Positions 22,227 to 34,983 are shown, numbered from the stretch's first letter. The stretch: 64,000 nt of DNA from Lepraria neglecta (GCA_033220425.1 CM065648.1:4340001-4404000), one strand, 5' to 3'. Numbers and translations are program-made. The notes: generated by a model from the letters alone, not told the origin.

Positions 22227-22511
22227 TCATTGTGAACAACTAAAAAAGCGATTTATCCTATGATGCCGTCGAACATTTCCTTCAACAGTACGCGAGCTCT
22301 TCTCTTTCTTGACAGTATCGATCATTCCTCAAGTATCTCTCCTCACGATTCTCGAACAGACCTCTTTTACGTAAAAGTTTCGCCATGAGAATTGTACAAA
22401 TTTCCTTCTCTGCACAGACGATCCACACATCTTATCCACCTAAACCAAGGAAATTGATTGAAACCATTACACAACTGAGGAAGTAGTCCACCCTCAGGAT
22501 ACTCCATCGCG

Positions 22512-25333
22512 TCATTCCTCCTGCTCGGAAAGACCCTGCAAGTGCTCTTGGGCCTTTTTGATTGTCTCCATTTCCCGCTTCAACTGTGTACGACGATCCT
22601 CCTGCTCTGGGTTAGAAGCGAGCAGAACTGCAAGGCGCTCTTCAGCTGCACAGAGATATCAGCTTTTGCAAAGTAAATGCAATTTGTAAGAGGAGTCATA
22701 CCACCGGGCTCAGCCACCGCAAATTGCCGCTTCATCTCCTTCACAATGTCCATACGACATTTGGCAAAAAGCTCGCAGTGTACGCTTGCGCAGACTACAT
22801 CAACGAAGCGAGAGTATGCGCATTCGTAGTAACCCTTGACAGACTATCGACTCATCAGTAATGCTGAAAGCTGCCGCGGAGCCCGAACTTACACTCATTG
22901 CTTTAATTTCCCTGCCGTACTCCTCCGGACCAAGTTGAGCATCCGTGATCTTGGCAAGCTTTTCCATGCGAGCTTGTCCACTCGTCGCTTTGCTTGTCTT
23001 GGCCTCCTGCTCATTGATATAGGCATTGGCCCTGATATGACGACGTGTCGTCTGCAGTAGCGTCAAGGCTTTATCACTAGCAGCTTCTATGGCTTCCTCG
23101 TTGTAAGTCTTTGGTTTCGAAAGCTCCCAACTCAAAATCCGCATGACAAGTTGACGCTGCTCAGAAAAGGTTTTCTTGAAGAACGACTCGCAGATTTGGC
23201 GGATGGCTTCATAGTAGTGGGTCTGCGAATACTTGCCATAAATGTCTTGCACCTGCTCGAAAATGGTCGTCTCGCACAGGTGCTTAGTTTGGCTCAAGAA
23301 ATCGTCAACAGGTCCCTCCCAGTGGCCCATACCAAGGACGATCATCCTCTCGATGGACTTTGGGTCGACATGGTTTGGAAGACTGATGTAGCCTTCCTGT
23401 ATGATACGGCGGACCTCGCGAAGGTCAAAGCATTTTGATGTTGTGGTGGATGTGAAACGAGACGCGCCGTTGACTCGTGGGACTTTAGCAGGTGTTGATT
23501 GTGCTGAAGGATTAGGTCTCTTCTTCCCACTTTGGCGTATTGGGCTCGGCTCGAAAGAGGGAGCCCCATCCTCGTCGTCCGAGTCAATAGATATTGGGGC
23601 CATGGTTGCCTTGCCCACTGGGGTTGGTGTTCCCGAAATGCTCCGAATGGTCAGGTCACGAGAGTAACAGGGTTCACCTTTGCGAGGATCTTGCAGCGTT
23701 AGGACTGGGCGAGTTTCAGCGAGGTCCTTCCGGAACCTCAACGCTGCTTCGTGCCAGTCTTTTTGAAACGGGAAGAGTTGAGAACCTCCATCGAAGTGTG
23801 TCTCGATTTGCCTCTCAAACTTGATCATTTCCATGGTGACACTAACAGCCAGACTGCCGTCTAGCGGCTCCGGCAATTCTTTGAGACTCTCCTCAATAGA
23901 TTTTGCCTTCTCCTCAACTTTGTCAATAATACCGGGGAGGCTGAGTGAGCGTTAGTATTAATATCGACATTTTGCTTAGGAAACTGACCTTGTCCGGATC
24001 TGTGCAGTCAGGCGTTGTGAGAGCGCAGTTTGTAGTAATGATGTTCCAAAGTGTTCGCTGTATGCACTCAGAGTGGTATTCCATGGTTCCTGGTCGCTGA
24101 AAAAGGCCGCCTCTTCCCGCCTCGCTGTCGCATGGTCAACCTGAGGATCCGGATTGTTTTTGATGACGTGGTAGCCGAAACCAAGCTTGAATTCCTCGCC
24201 ACGTAATATCTTGATCCACTGTTCGAGTGCCTGCTCCGGGTCTAGCCGATCTGGCTTTGTCAAGCAGCCCACCGTCCTCGCCTCTGCCTTCATGTCTCTG
24301 ATCAAAGCAAAGGCACTGGAAGTCTGAAGGTCATGGCTCATAGTAAGAGCAAGGAGATTCACACAGTTCTCGGCCTTGATGTACTGTTTGACCAGGTTTC
24401 TGACAAGATCCATCAGATACGCTTCCTCGGGGATATCAACAACGTTGACAACACCAGGCAGATCGTAGAATGACAGATTTGGCAGACCCGGGCCGGTAAT
24501 GTCGAGTCGGACGACATTAGGTGAGAACTTCACCTGGGCTTCTTTCTTTAGCAGCGGAACGCCTGGCATGTATCTCTCAGGTTCGCTGCTAGGATCTAGC
24601 GTAGCAAGCTGCGCACGCTCGAGTGCGTCAACAACCTTATCTTTGGATGTGATAATCGCAAAAGGAAAGTCTTCGCTATCTTGTTCCTGCCAAGGGCCTA
24701 GTGGTCGATTCCTTGTTGCTCCTTCGCCTTTCGGGTTGTGCTTCCCAGAGGTGCGAGATTTACCGAGCTTTCCTTCGTAGTTATACTTCTTATGAAGCAC
24801 GATCCTGCAGCTCCATGGATCATCTGGACTAGCACTCTCGGTAAGGTTGATCTCCAAAGGGCAACGTGTGCAGGTCCCAGCGCTTCGCGGAACCTTGATT
24901 TCGCTCATGCCCTCGATGAGGGAGCTCTTACCGGTACTCTGGTCACCGACTACTACAATCTTTGGAAGCGGGAGAACGAGATCTTCCACACCGAGTTGTC
25001 GCAGCGCCTGCACCTTCTGGACGAGCTCTTTGACGCCGCGGCCCAGGACTTGCAACCCTCCCTCGGTACCCTGGAAGCTGACATCTGAATAGGTGACACC
25101 ATTGTGAGGGTCATCATCTGAAAGAGGCGTTAGCATTGACGCTGAAGCTGCGGCTTGTGACATTAACCGTTCTTCTTGCTCTCATGATTCGTACGGTAGC
25201 CTTCGTCCACCATACCGTCCGCCATAACCATGTCAGGGTCCATACGAATGGTATCGCCAGAGCTGGATAGCGGCTCATCGACAAAATCCTGTTGTACCAC
25301 CGTGTTCTCACGTTTGAGAGTTTTGCGGGCCAT
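22512..25333 (-). CDS. Mx-type dynamin family GTPase
   Basis: Large GTPase predicted to self-assemble and remodel membranes. Five exons: 25333-25168, 25117-23989, 23940-22893, 22834-22702 and 22645-22512 (869 aa), with introns of 48-58 nt. The GTPase domain has a P-loop (GDQSTGKSSLIEGMS), DLPGV and TKPD. The stalk and a C-terminal GED-like region follow. A linker between stalk segments contains PISIDSDDEDG, which resembles a SUMO-interacting motif, and a basic KKRPNP...KVPR stretch like a nuclear localisation signal. Mx-like members of this type exist throughout filamentous fungi and are distinct from Vps1 and Dnm1. The function is not established for this group to my knowledge. Confidence 0.9.
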
Positions 25334-26984
25334 GAAAGATGAGCAGAGCCGTTTGAATTTGACCAGAGCTCAGATGCCAATATGGCTAAGCTGGAAGTCA
25401 AACGCTGTCAGCCTAAGAGCCCAGAACAAGAATACTGATGTAGAGAAAAGAGCTCATGACTAAAAGCAACGGTATAGAACTGGAGCAACAACAGTGTATG
25501 ATGTTCGATTGGAAGGACTTGGGCAACAAGTTGAGGGTGATCTTCGATTGGAAGGGCTTGAGCAAGAGATCAAGGGTATGTTTGATTTGAGGAGACTACC
25601 AACGAAAGTGGAAACGGTCAAGTACTCACAAAGAAGGCTGAATTTGAGGTGCAGCAGTCCGCAATAGAATGATAATAGCGAGGGTGGTGTTAATAGTGGT
25701 GGTAGCTTCGAGACCTGAGAGATACGAAAAGCTGGCAAGTGAGGTGATGCAATGATTCTTGCTTGATAGGTCGAGACCGCTAACGACGAGATATGAGCAA
25801 TGTTACGAGCAAGATTTGTTGGTGAGAAGCAGCTAGAGCATGCGATGCACCAGATAAGGGGACGGGGAAGGATGTATGTGGTGATGTGGAAAGACTGAAG
25901 TTGTGGAAGTGAGGTTTGCAAATGGCTGAACTCACTTCGAGCTTGGAGGATTGGCAGGGTGGCGGAGCGTCACGACGTCGCGGCGATGAGTCCAAGCGAG
26001 GGGCAAATGTCTACATTTCAATCGATGGATCAAGGGAATCATCTCCCTTTATACCCAAGTCACCTCTTCCACCTGGGTCTGGATTTCCCCAGTGGAGACT
26101 GTCTCTCCGCTCAATCACGACCATAACGCGTGTTTTCTGGGCCATTGTTGCGTCCCTGGTTTGAAAAATGCGTCGAGGACCAATGGCAGCCATTCCAGAA
26201 ATGACGGTGAAGATAGTTGTTAAAACTTACAGCATGTTAACAGCTCCTAAGAGATAGCCGTTAGCCGAGGCGCCAAGACCCACCTAAATTCTACCTCCGC
26301 CCTTCTACTCCTCCCCAACCCCTATCTTCCCCATGTATTCCATTGTACTTTTCTACAACGTGATCGACATGGGGGCTTACAGATGCTGAGACAAGCCTGG
26401 GGTCCGCCCGGGAAAGCCATTTTACGCAAGCTTACGTGCAGGCACAAGTTTAGGCGGAGATGCCTCATATTTATGGATGAGAGGAGTGTACGATATTGTA
26501 TTTACAACGCTTTGATGCCACTTCCACCACTCAAAGTAGATTTCTGACGCCTTGGCTGATACAGCAGCCCTTGTCGGAGGCGCTGATTTAGAGCATCTGA
26601 AGCACACAGATCGCCCCTGAGAGGAAAGCTTCCGTTGGAAGCCAGGATGATACACCAAATGCTATACAATTCTACGCTGAAAAACATGTCGCCTCTGTAC
26701 TGTTTTTATGGAGCTTCCTCCTCGGTCTATCTCCGAAACTTCCTAGTTTGATGCACTGGAGATATCGACGCGTTCTCCGCAAGTTCCATTGTCGTGTTAG
26801 ACGTGTACCCATGCTAGATGCGCATTAACTGATCGATCCAGCTGGTCAGAGCAATTGGAGACTTCCGATAACAAATTTTGTCGTAACGCCTTGCTATGAG
26901 CCCTAGCATATCTAATTGCGCCCAAGAATGCTATCGCTGTACAGAGACTTGGAAAAATGTCCATAGATGCACCTGCTGTCCAGT
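25334..26984. other. Long intergenic region, 5' side of the dynamin gene
   Basis: 1.65 kb without a gene I can support. A degenerate 39-bp tandem repeat lies at 25500-25590 (separate entry). The frames near 25916-26164 and 26422-26687 are short and match nothing. Confidence 0.5.
25500..25590. repeat. Degenerate tandem repeat, about 39-bp unit
   Basis: Two adjacent units share the motif TTCGATTGGAAGG(A/G)CTTG followed by G(G/A)GCAA and end in a (T/A)(T/C)(G/A)AGGG motif. A truncated third (TTTGATTTGAGG) follows. It lies just upstream of the dynamin start codon and would be in its promoter or 5' leader. Confidence 0.6.
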
Positions 26985-28555
26985 TTATTGGCTTCGATGT
27001 TGCGGCGAAGCCTTCGGCATGTTTCTTCTAGCTTGTATGGCCTGAGTCCTTCTTGCCTTTTCCATCGGCTTAGCAAGAAGACTTAAGACCCGTCGTTGGG
27101 GCATGAAAGTTCTATTGGCTAATAATAGAACGTAGGAAAGAAGAGCGAGGCTTCCTGCTTGGTGTGCCGAGGCCAATGGGAGAGGGATAAGATAGATCAG
27201 AGTGCTGATACCGAGAGCCACTTGTAGGCATGCAAAGCCCACCACTCCGTGCATAGCTTTCTTGCACGCAAGGGGCAGTATGTTGCTCGTACTGCGTGAG
27301 AATCGCGAATATGCCCATAGAGCCATTACGGAGGTGAAAGTCGTTGTCGCCAGTATTCGATGATCTAATTGAACAAGCGATGGGTTCTCTAGTGGATTCC
27401 GCCACCATACATCGCTGCCGTCAGCGGTGTGAGAATAGAAATCCGAGAATAGCTCAGACTTTGGAGGTGTCAATCCGAGTCCCATCCATGGAAATTCATT
27501 GTAGATCAAGCCCGCATCGAGACCAGCAACAAGTCCCCCAGACATAGCAGTGATGAACACTAAAGCTGCTAAGGCTCCCACGGAAGTGCGAAAGATTCGC
27601 ATTCTTGGATTTCTCAGCCTCCCGAGGTTTATCTCTGCGAGTTTGACATCTCCAAATAACTTCTGGGCGCGTAGTATAGACAGGCCGTTCCACAGCATGG
27701 CAGAATAGCATAAAAATGCCGTACCCAGGTGTGCGACTAGTCGATATTGGCTGACGCGTGGATGGCTGCCAGGGGCGAAAAGATCATCCTTGAGCCCCGA
27801 TTTGACCATCCACCATCCCAGGAATCCTTGAAAGCCTATGAGGCCCCCTATTCCTGAAATTTTCAATGCCATTGGGGCTGAGACTTTTCTTCGTGCGATG
27901 AAGTAGACCGCGGGAAGGACGAAGGATATTCCGACAAAACGCCCCCAAAGTCGGTGGGTCCACTCCATGTAGTATATCTTCTTGAACTCGCTCAATGTCA
28001 TGTGTGGGTTGAGTAATTTGAATTCAGGAGAAGCACGGTATCGATTAAACTCCGATTCCCAGTCCTCCGCGCTCGTCGGTGGCAAGCTGCCGGTCACTGG
28101 CTTCCATTCTGTAATGCTCAGACTTCAACAGATTAGCAAAGTGTTTGCGAGCAGGAGGATGGGCTGTAGTACCCAGACTCTGTAAGCCGTGTCAGACCCC
28201 CAAACACAACGATTCCAAAGACACTTGCAGCGCTGCCCAAGAGCCAATACGCCACCACCTTTTCGCTCGTTTCAGGGAAGAAGCGTGCCTTTCTCCTCTG
28301 CCTTTTAGCGAGGATTGACGTGCTCAGAGACGAAAGGGGCGACGATGACTTAGGCTTCGGAGCATCACTCGAGATAGCCTCCGAGAGTCGTGGTGGACTG
28401 GACTTGAAGGTTCGTATGTAGCTCGGAGATACCTTTGGGAGCAGGAGAGCAGAACGTAGCGCCGTGGAGCCATGGCAACGGTGACGCGAGCATTGGAACA
28501 GCTGTCTGGCCAGCCTTGGTGCAGCTTGTCGTAATGCAGGCAGTATTGAAGCCAT
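26985..28555 (-). CDS. COX15: Heme A synthase, cytochrome c oxidase assembly protein COX15
   Basis: Inner mitochondrial membrane monooxygenase that oxidises the C8 methyl of heme O to form heme A. Two exons, 28555-28173 and 28122-26985, with a 50-nt intron that restores RLTESG-LSITEWKPVTG (506 aa). A targeting peptide rich in Arg, Ser and Leu precedes the first membrane segment (EKVVAYWLLGSAASVFGIVVFGGLTRLTESG). Conserved haem-ligand histidine motifs are present: EWTHRLWGR, HLGTA, LDHRILA and HQAGSL. The size fits the family. It is divergent from the BCKDH E1-beta gene. Confidence 0.96.
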
Positions 28556-28758
28556 ATTGAGCTTTGTGCATTCCAGTAAAACAGCTGCAACGGCCTGATG
28601 CTACTGATCCAAGTCTATGATCCCTGTAACTTTTTCGCCGCCGACGGAAGCCGCTTTTAGCCTTCCGCAACGATAACCTCCTTCAGGGCCTCTTCTCAGT
28701 TCTTTCTGCCTTTGATATTGGTGCTTTTCAAGATGCAACATCTGCGGTGACAATAAAG
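28556..28758. promoter_or_regulatory. Compact bidirectional promoter, COX15 / BCKDH E1-beta
   Basis: Only 203 bp separate the two divergent start codons, both of nuclear genes for mitochondrial enzymes. Any regulatory site here is shared. I did not find a motif I could name with confidence. Confidence 0.6.
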
Positions 28759-30034
28759 ATGCGCGTCTCAGCGCCGCCCTTGAGGCAGTATGTCCATATT
28801 TCCATATATGCTAGGCAGCCAACCTGTCTACGGCGATACTCCACGCACCCTCCAAACGCCCGTCTGAATATCCCGATCGATTATGGCTCTCACTCCCTCC
28901 TTCACCACTCCTCTTCCTCCCTTCAGGCCAACCCTTCCTTCCCTAAATCTGCTTCGACCCGCCAGAACCTTTTCCAAGCCATCAACAGCGCCCTCGACCA
29001 TGCCCTCCGAACCGACGAACGCACCCTCGTCTTTGGTGAAGATGTAGCCTTCGGAGGCGTGTTCCGCTGTAGCATGAACCTTGCGAAAGATTTTGGCTCC
29101 GAAAGAGTCTTCAATACGCCATTGAGCGAACAGGGAATTGTGGGATTTGCCATTGGATGTGCTGCGCAAGGGATGAAGCCGATTGCGGAGATCCAGTTTG
29201 CCGACTACGTGTATCCGGCTTTCGATCAGCTAGTCAATGAGGCAGCTAAGTGGAGGTACAGAGAGGGTGCTACTGGAGGGAATATTGGAGGTATGGTAGT
29301 GAGGATGCCGTGTGGGAGTGTGGGCCATGGAGCTCTGTGCGTAGACAACCTCTATTGTAGACTTCGTAAAGATACTGATGACATGAAGGTACCATTCCCA
29401 ATCGCCAGAGTCCCTCTTCACCCACATTCCTGGTTTACGAATTGTGATGCCTCGATCTCCTGCGCAAGCTAAGGGACTACTGCTGGCTTCCATTGCCTGC
29501 AATGACCCTGTCTTATTCTTGGAGCCAAAGGTCTTGTACAGAGCCGCTGTTGAGCAAGTCCCTATGGAAGCATATGAACTTCCTCTATCTCAAGCTGAAG
29601 TGGTGAAAGAAGGCAAAGAAGTGACCATCGTCTCCTACGGACAGCCGCTGTATCTATGCTCCTCAGCCATTGCGGCAGCAGAGAAAGACTTTGGCATTAG
29701 CATCGAGCTGGTAGATCTTCGGACTCTGTATCCCTGGGACAGGGAGACCGTTCTGCAAAGCGTCCAGAAGACAGGTCGTGCCATTGTCGTGCATGAGAGC
29801 ATGGTCAATGCAGGAGTGGGGGCTGAAGTTGCTGCTACCATACAGGAGGGAGCTTTCTTGCGACTTGAAGCTCCAGTACAGAGACTTGGAGGTTGGGCTA
29901 CGCATATGGGGTTGGTCTTTGAGAGATTCAATATTCCAGACGCCACACGTGAGTCCATAATCAATCTGAGTTCTTGCTAGACTAATCCGATGCCAGGAAT
30001 ATATGATGCGATAAAACGTACTGTCGAGTACTGA
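28759..30034 (+). CDS. Branched-chain 2-oxoacid dehydrogenase E1 beta subunit, mitochondrial
   Basis: Beta subunit of the E1 decarboxylase that degrades the ketoacids of Val, Leu and Ile in the mitochondrial matrix. Three exons: 28759-29336, 29389-29948 and 29997-30034 (391 aa), with introns of 52 and 48 nt. A targeting peptide comes first ([13 protein letters not shown]). Then follow the transketolase pyrimidine-binding domain ([46 protein letters not shown]), [14 protein letters not shown] across intron 1, and the C-terminal transketolase domain ([29 protein letters not shown]). The last exon encodes [12 protein letters not shown]. Met at 28759 is the first ATG of the frame. Motifs fit BCKDHB better than pyruvate dehydrogenase E1-beta. 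Confidence 0.95.
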
Positions 30035-30954
30035 CGTATGATACCATGCTATGAGAATTGGTGTGGGGAGATAGACGATATGTTAATGCCTTGAGATCCA
30101 GGCTTGGCTTTGGAGTTTACGCAGCCTTTCTTGCAGAAAGACTCTATTGCGCTAATGCCTGTCGGTGATACAAGTATCTGAAAGCAGGGAAGTTGCCGGC
30201 AGCAGGATATTAGTGATAATAGGGAGTGTCCGAGGGTCCCAACATGAAACAAGGGAACAATAGAACGGACAAGGGTTCCCAAAGAGAACAAAGATATGTG
30301 TTGACCAGCAATGTGGTTCCACTCCGCGTGATCAAAGAACAGCATGCAGAGTCAAGATCTACCAAAAGGGAACGATCTAGATGTTTCACGGTCAACGCTT
30401 TGTGCCTGATATTGGCTCGAAATGGGGACTTGATCCGAAGAACATCATGCTACGAGGATCATTCCATATCTTCACTTGCACTCGAAGGCATTTACAGGGG
30501 TCCATACGAGGATAACACCTGCTTTGACCAATGGGGCTTGGAGTAATAGTAGGGCACATACGAAATTTGAGGATTCGCCTTGACACAGTGATGGCGAACA
30601 TCTGTTGATCGTGCCGATGACGCCGAACGCGCCCTCAATATCAATACTAATTGCTTCACTCAATAGGCAATACCCCGCCACACAATTTCCTTGCAACACT
30701 TCGCTCTCCCACTTATTTTGCATGCTCCGTTCCTCTTCCTCCATCTCTCAACGTGTATAGTTTGCAACACAGCATCAGTACACTACCTACATCATACCGT
30801 TCTACCATCACATAACATCTACACTCAAACCAAGCACGTTAGTGCACGGAATAAGCTTCCTTAGTGAGGTAACCTTGAGCTTAACACTATCTCACACCAT
30901 CCATATTTTCATGGGTCTACCACTCCAACGCCGCTTTTAATCCTCATACCTGTC
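30035..30954. other. Intergenic region, nothing supported
   Basis: 920 bp with short overlapping frames on both strands and no family match. The 3' half (30660-30954) is CA- and CT-rich with ACATCTACACTC and CTACATCAT-type tracts, typical of a fungal promoter or leader for the coiled-coil gene. Confidence 0.45.
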
Positions 30955-33544
30955 ATGAACATGCCACTTCTCAACGCTGCTAGGGAGGAGACAGCAATGG
31001 ATTCACCCATCTTGGTGAGTGCGAAGAGCCAACTTTGGTTGACTCGAGAGCTAACAAGCGTCAATCCAGAAATGCGGTTGGTTCGGATACCAACTGGTTG
31101 GCACGGCTAGCCTCCAAGAGCTTCAGACGGAGCTCCGTGAGGCCAACACTACTATGCAATATATGGCAGAAGAAATTGAGGAGAAGGACGATAAGATTGA
31201 AGAAATGGAGCGCGCATATGACGTGAGGAAGAAAGGCCTAGACATTGCCAATGATACTATACAACGACGAGACTCAGAGTACCATGTCAGCCTCGAAAAC
31301 TACCAGACTCAAGACTACCAGAACCGCGAAGAACTAGCCAGGCAGAAGCTTCGGATTAAGGAACTCGAAGAACAGAATGGCCTCCGAAGATTCCGTTGGC
31401 TCGAGCGTGAGAGCCCGGAAGCCCAACTACGCAAATGTCGCGAAGAAAATCAAAGCCTCAAGGCGCAGATGACCAGGGAGATTGAGTACCGTGACAACGC
31501 AATCGAGCGTGCGGATAAGCTCAAGAACGAAGCAAACACCGTCAATGTCGCGCTGAAAGAAGCCAAAAAGTACATAACAAAGATGAAGAAGCGATTCAAG
31601 ATTAGCCCGCGCACTTCCAGAGAGATCGAGCAAATGGAAGATACTTCTGAGTCACAAGTCGCTGTACTGGCACAATTGTCATCATTTAAAGCCGATTGTG
31701 ATGCAAAGCTCTACGCTCAAACCCTTACAATCAATAATCTGCGAGCGTCACCGAAGCAGAGAAAGCACACTCTCATCTCCTTTCGGAAGCAGACTCCACC
31801 ACATTCGCCGTCCCTTCAGCCCAAGATGGCGCAACGAGTTCGGAAGAAGAGCACGAAAACAGCCAGTCAGTGGCTGGACGTATCTGTGAAATTCGAGATG
31901 TTCCACGAGTTGAAGCGGGCTTCGGACCAACAGCTTGAAGAAAAGGACGACACAATTGCCCAACTCCAGGCCGATGTGGATAGTATGGACAAGGAAATCA
32001 AAGACATGAAGTCACAGATCCAGACTTTCCAGGCTATGGAGAGTGAGCATTCCCGTTGCAAGAAGGACTTGGACGCCCAGATTGACCAGAACACCGCTCA
32101 TGAGAATAATGTTCAGCAAATGAAAGCCACCGCCGACGAGCTATCCAGGGAAATTAATGCTCAGAAGGAGCGACAAGAGGAGCAGAAGACAAAGATTTCA
32201 GGTCTGGAAAAGGACGTTCAGAAGCTCAATACGTCTTTGGAGGGAGCCGAAATCGAGAAATTAGACCTGGAAAAAGACATTCAGGAGCTGAAGACTTCTC
32301 TGGACGGGTCAGAAACTAAGTTGAAGGAAGCCAAGGATAGTGCCAGCACAGAGCAGCAGAAAGCTCAGAGTGACTACGACAAGGCCCAAAAAGAGCTGGG
32401 ATCTGCCCAACAAGATCTCAAAGACCTTCAGGAGGTTCACGCGAAATGCCTGTTATCTTCCAGCAACGACGCCATGGATGTCGAGGTAAACTCTCCGAGC
32501 ACCGAGAAAGAGCCGGCAAGCACTGAAAAAATGGACGTCGATTCATTTCAGAGCACCGTCGATGAACACGCCATAACCATCCAGGTGCTGAAGGATGAAT
32601 TGAAGCAAATGACCGAGAGCCGCGACAAGTGGAAATGTGCCGTAGAGGAGAGTCGCTCCGACAGCCAAGATCATGAGATGACAGATGCCTATGAATCTAG
32701 CAAGGAAATTGAAGCGAGACTGAATGACAGAATTGGTGGTCAATTTCATCAGCTGGTCCGCTCGCTTCAGGATGAAAACGCCAAAATCAAGACGAAGAAC
32801 GCAGAACTTCAGACCATCAGGGCGGACGCCAGGGCTGAGGCGGCGAGTTTGAGGCAGACTCCATCTAAAGCACAGCAAGAGATTGTTAGACTTAAGAAAG
32901 AGAAGCTGAGGCTAGACCAGGAGCTGAGAGACTTGAAAGTCGACACCACAGTCCAGCAAGAGATGGCCAGACTCAGGAAAGAGAAGCAAGAATCGATCAA
33001 GGAGCTAAAGAACTTGAAAGGCGATTCTAGAGCAAACGCCATCAAGCGTACTCAAGACGGAGCGGAGCGCGCGAAGTTAGATAAGGCTCGAGAGACGCGG
33101 CTTCAAGACGAGATGGCTGAGCAAGTTCGAGCTCGCAAGACTGCTGAGGCGACAGTCGAGAGGCTCCAAAAGGAGATTGAGGGGCTGAAGAAGGGGAATG
33201 AGGGGCAGACAACGGGCAAGAAGCGGGATTCTTCCGATGTCAAAGACGAGCAAGATGGGGACAGCATGGAGGGAAAGGGCCAGAAGCGGTTCAAGCCAGA
33301 CCCTACTGGGACGAGCACGACGCCTGCAACCCAAGGTGATGCATCCTCTAGTACTGCAATGCCGCAAGGAAATGGCGAGAACCCGGTCCAAGGTCACAAC
33401 AACGCCCCAGCAGACGTGGATATGGAGCAAGGACAGGGTGGTTCCGAGTCGATGACCGGAGGAGTTGTGGACCCTGCGGTTGACGAATCCCCCGAGTATC
33501 TTCAACGACTTCGAGAGGCAAGAGCAGGCAAAACGTCAGAGTAG
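30955..33544 (+). CDS. Long coiled-coil protein of unknown function
   Basis: Two exons, 30955-31014 and 31070-33544 (844 aa), with a 55-nt intron joining SPIL to KCGWFGYQLVG. From residue about 40 to 700 the protein is almost wholly heptad-rich and charged (long runs of Glu, Lys, Gln, Asp and Leu), with breaks near TSRE-IEQMEDTSES and around the SPSTEKEPASTEKMDVDS segment. The repeated phrase KLNTSLEGAEIEKLDLEKDIQELKTSLDGSE suggests local internal duplication. The C-terminus is acidic and disordered (NAPADVDMEQGQGG). The short N-terminal exon plus KCGWFGYQL may be the only conserved surface. Such proteins can be tethers, motors' partners or nuclear scaffold components; nothing here decides. 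An ATG two codons later (30961) is also possible. Confidence 0.75.
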
Positions 33545-34983
33545 TGCTGAGATGCTCTATCTAATCCTCATCGCATCGCCAAAGACTCTCCACCACGCGC
33601 CTCTATTCGTCACCTTCACACTCCTTAGTTCACTACATCTCGCGCCTTTATCTCGTCTCGAAAATCATTCAAATTCTCTCGACAGCATCTATTGCATACT
33701 CCTACAGGTCTCCACCACTTCCAACACATCCACCGACCATCCTCCACCGCTCGCGACCTTCATCATTTACGACTAACCTCGCAGTTCGCGGTGTGCTCTC
33801 TGTATTTGACTGACCTCGGTATTGTGTCTACGGATTGAAGCCCTGGTGTACTTCCTCACCTTCCACTTCGCAGTCCGCGGTGTTCTCTCTGTATTCGACT
33901 GACCTCGGTATGTGTCTACGAATTGAGCCTTAAGTGTATCTTGTGGAGAAGGGATGCGGAGGACCTCGGACAAGCCAGTTCTACGGCAAAATTTATTTTG
34001 ATATCGACTGTTTTCATCATCCATTTGTCTACGGGAGGTACTCGGGTGGCGTACAATGCTAGCGGGGTGTGACGGCTAGATGTTTGAATATGGCACTTCA
34101 CGATCGATGTGTCCACGTGGTTAACTGCAACGGCAGAACGGGGAGGAGTAACGGTCAGGTTGGGAGCGTGGGGGAGTCGCAGCTAGTCCTGACCGGACAT
34201 TGGTAAACATCAGCATTGGAAACAGGAGCAGATATTTTCTGCGATTCTCATGTAAAATTAAAGGAATTCCTCTGTGTATGCAGAGTCTCCCGGTTTCAAA
34301 ATGTTTCATAACATCTAGATGTTGCTACTAAGCGCTAAATCGACCCCTGACACTAGCGGCCTGTCCCGTCGCCACCAATCCAAGAACCAATCGATCCAAT
34401 GCCCAGCCGAAACACTTCCCTCCCCTCAAACTTGAAACTCGACCGCGAAGAATACTTTGACATATACATACGTGATACGTTGGCATCTCACCATTACACT
34501 CATTTTGTCATCAGCTTGCTACGGCCGTTGCGATCTCATCACGTTACCAAATCTGCATCATCAACATTCCTCACATAGACACCGAGCCCAGCCACACGAA
34601 CGCCATCCTGAGATCCTTGTGCAACTCCAGCTTGATTCACTTTTTCACGACCCCGCGAATAAGCCAGGAGCGCCGACTTGACTGCGACGAAGTTTTGGCT
34701 ATTGTCATTGTCCTTACTGCGGACTTCCCCTCCGAGAACAAAGGGTTTCGAAATGCTCCTACTACGATGATGCGACTACCTTAATGGTCTTTCCCTACAA
34801 ACTCATTACTCAGATCCCATATAGTCATCACGCTCTTCTGCTCTGGCGCTAATTGAGGTTCACCGCCCTGCGAATTCAACGCTCATTCAGACCTGACAGT
34901 ATCGGACCCCAGCGTGGCCCACCAGCCTTTGCTTGACGGCTCGGCTTCTTGGGCAGGCCCAGAAGTCAAACACTCCTTCCGTT
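33545..34983. other. Intergenic region with a direct repeat
   Basis: 1.44 kb between two same-strand genes. It contains a pair of about 60-bp direct repeats (33780-33842 and 33869-33929, separate entry). No gene is supported. Confidence 0.5.
33780..33929. repeat. Direct repeat pair of about 60 bp
   Basis: Both copies run CGCAGT(T/C)CGCGGTGT...CTCTCTGTATT(T/C)GACTGACCTCGGTAT followed by GTGTCTACG(G/A)ATTGA, separated by 26 bp. The second lacks a few bases. This is a local duplication, possibly in the 3' flank of the coiled-coil gene. Confidence 0.85.
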
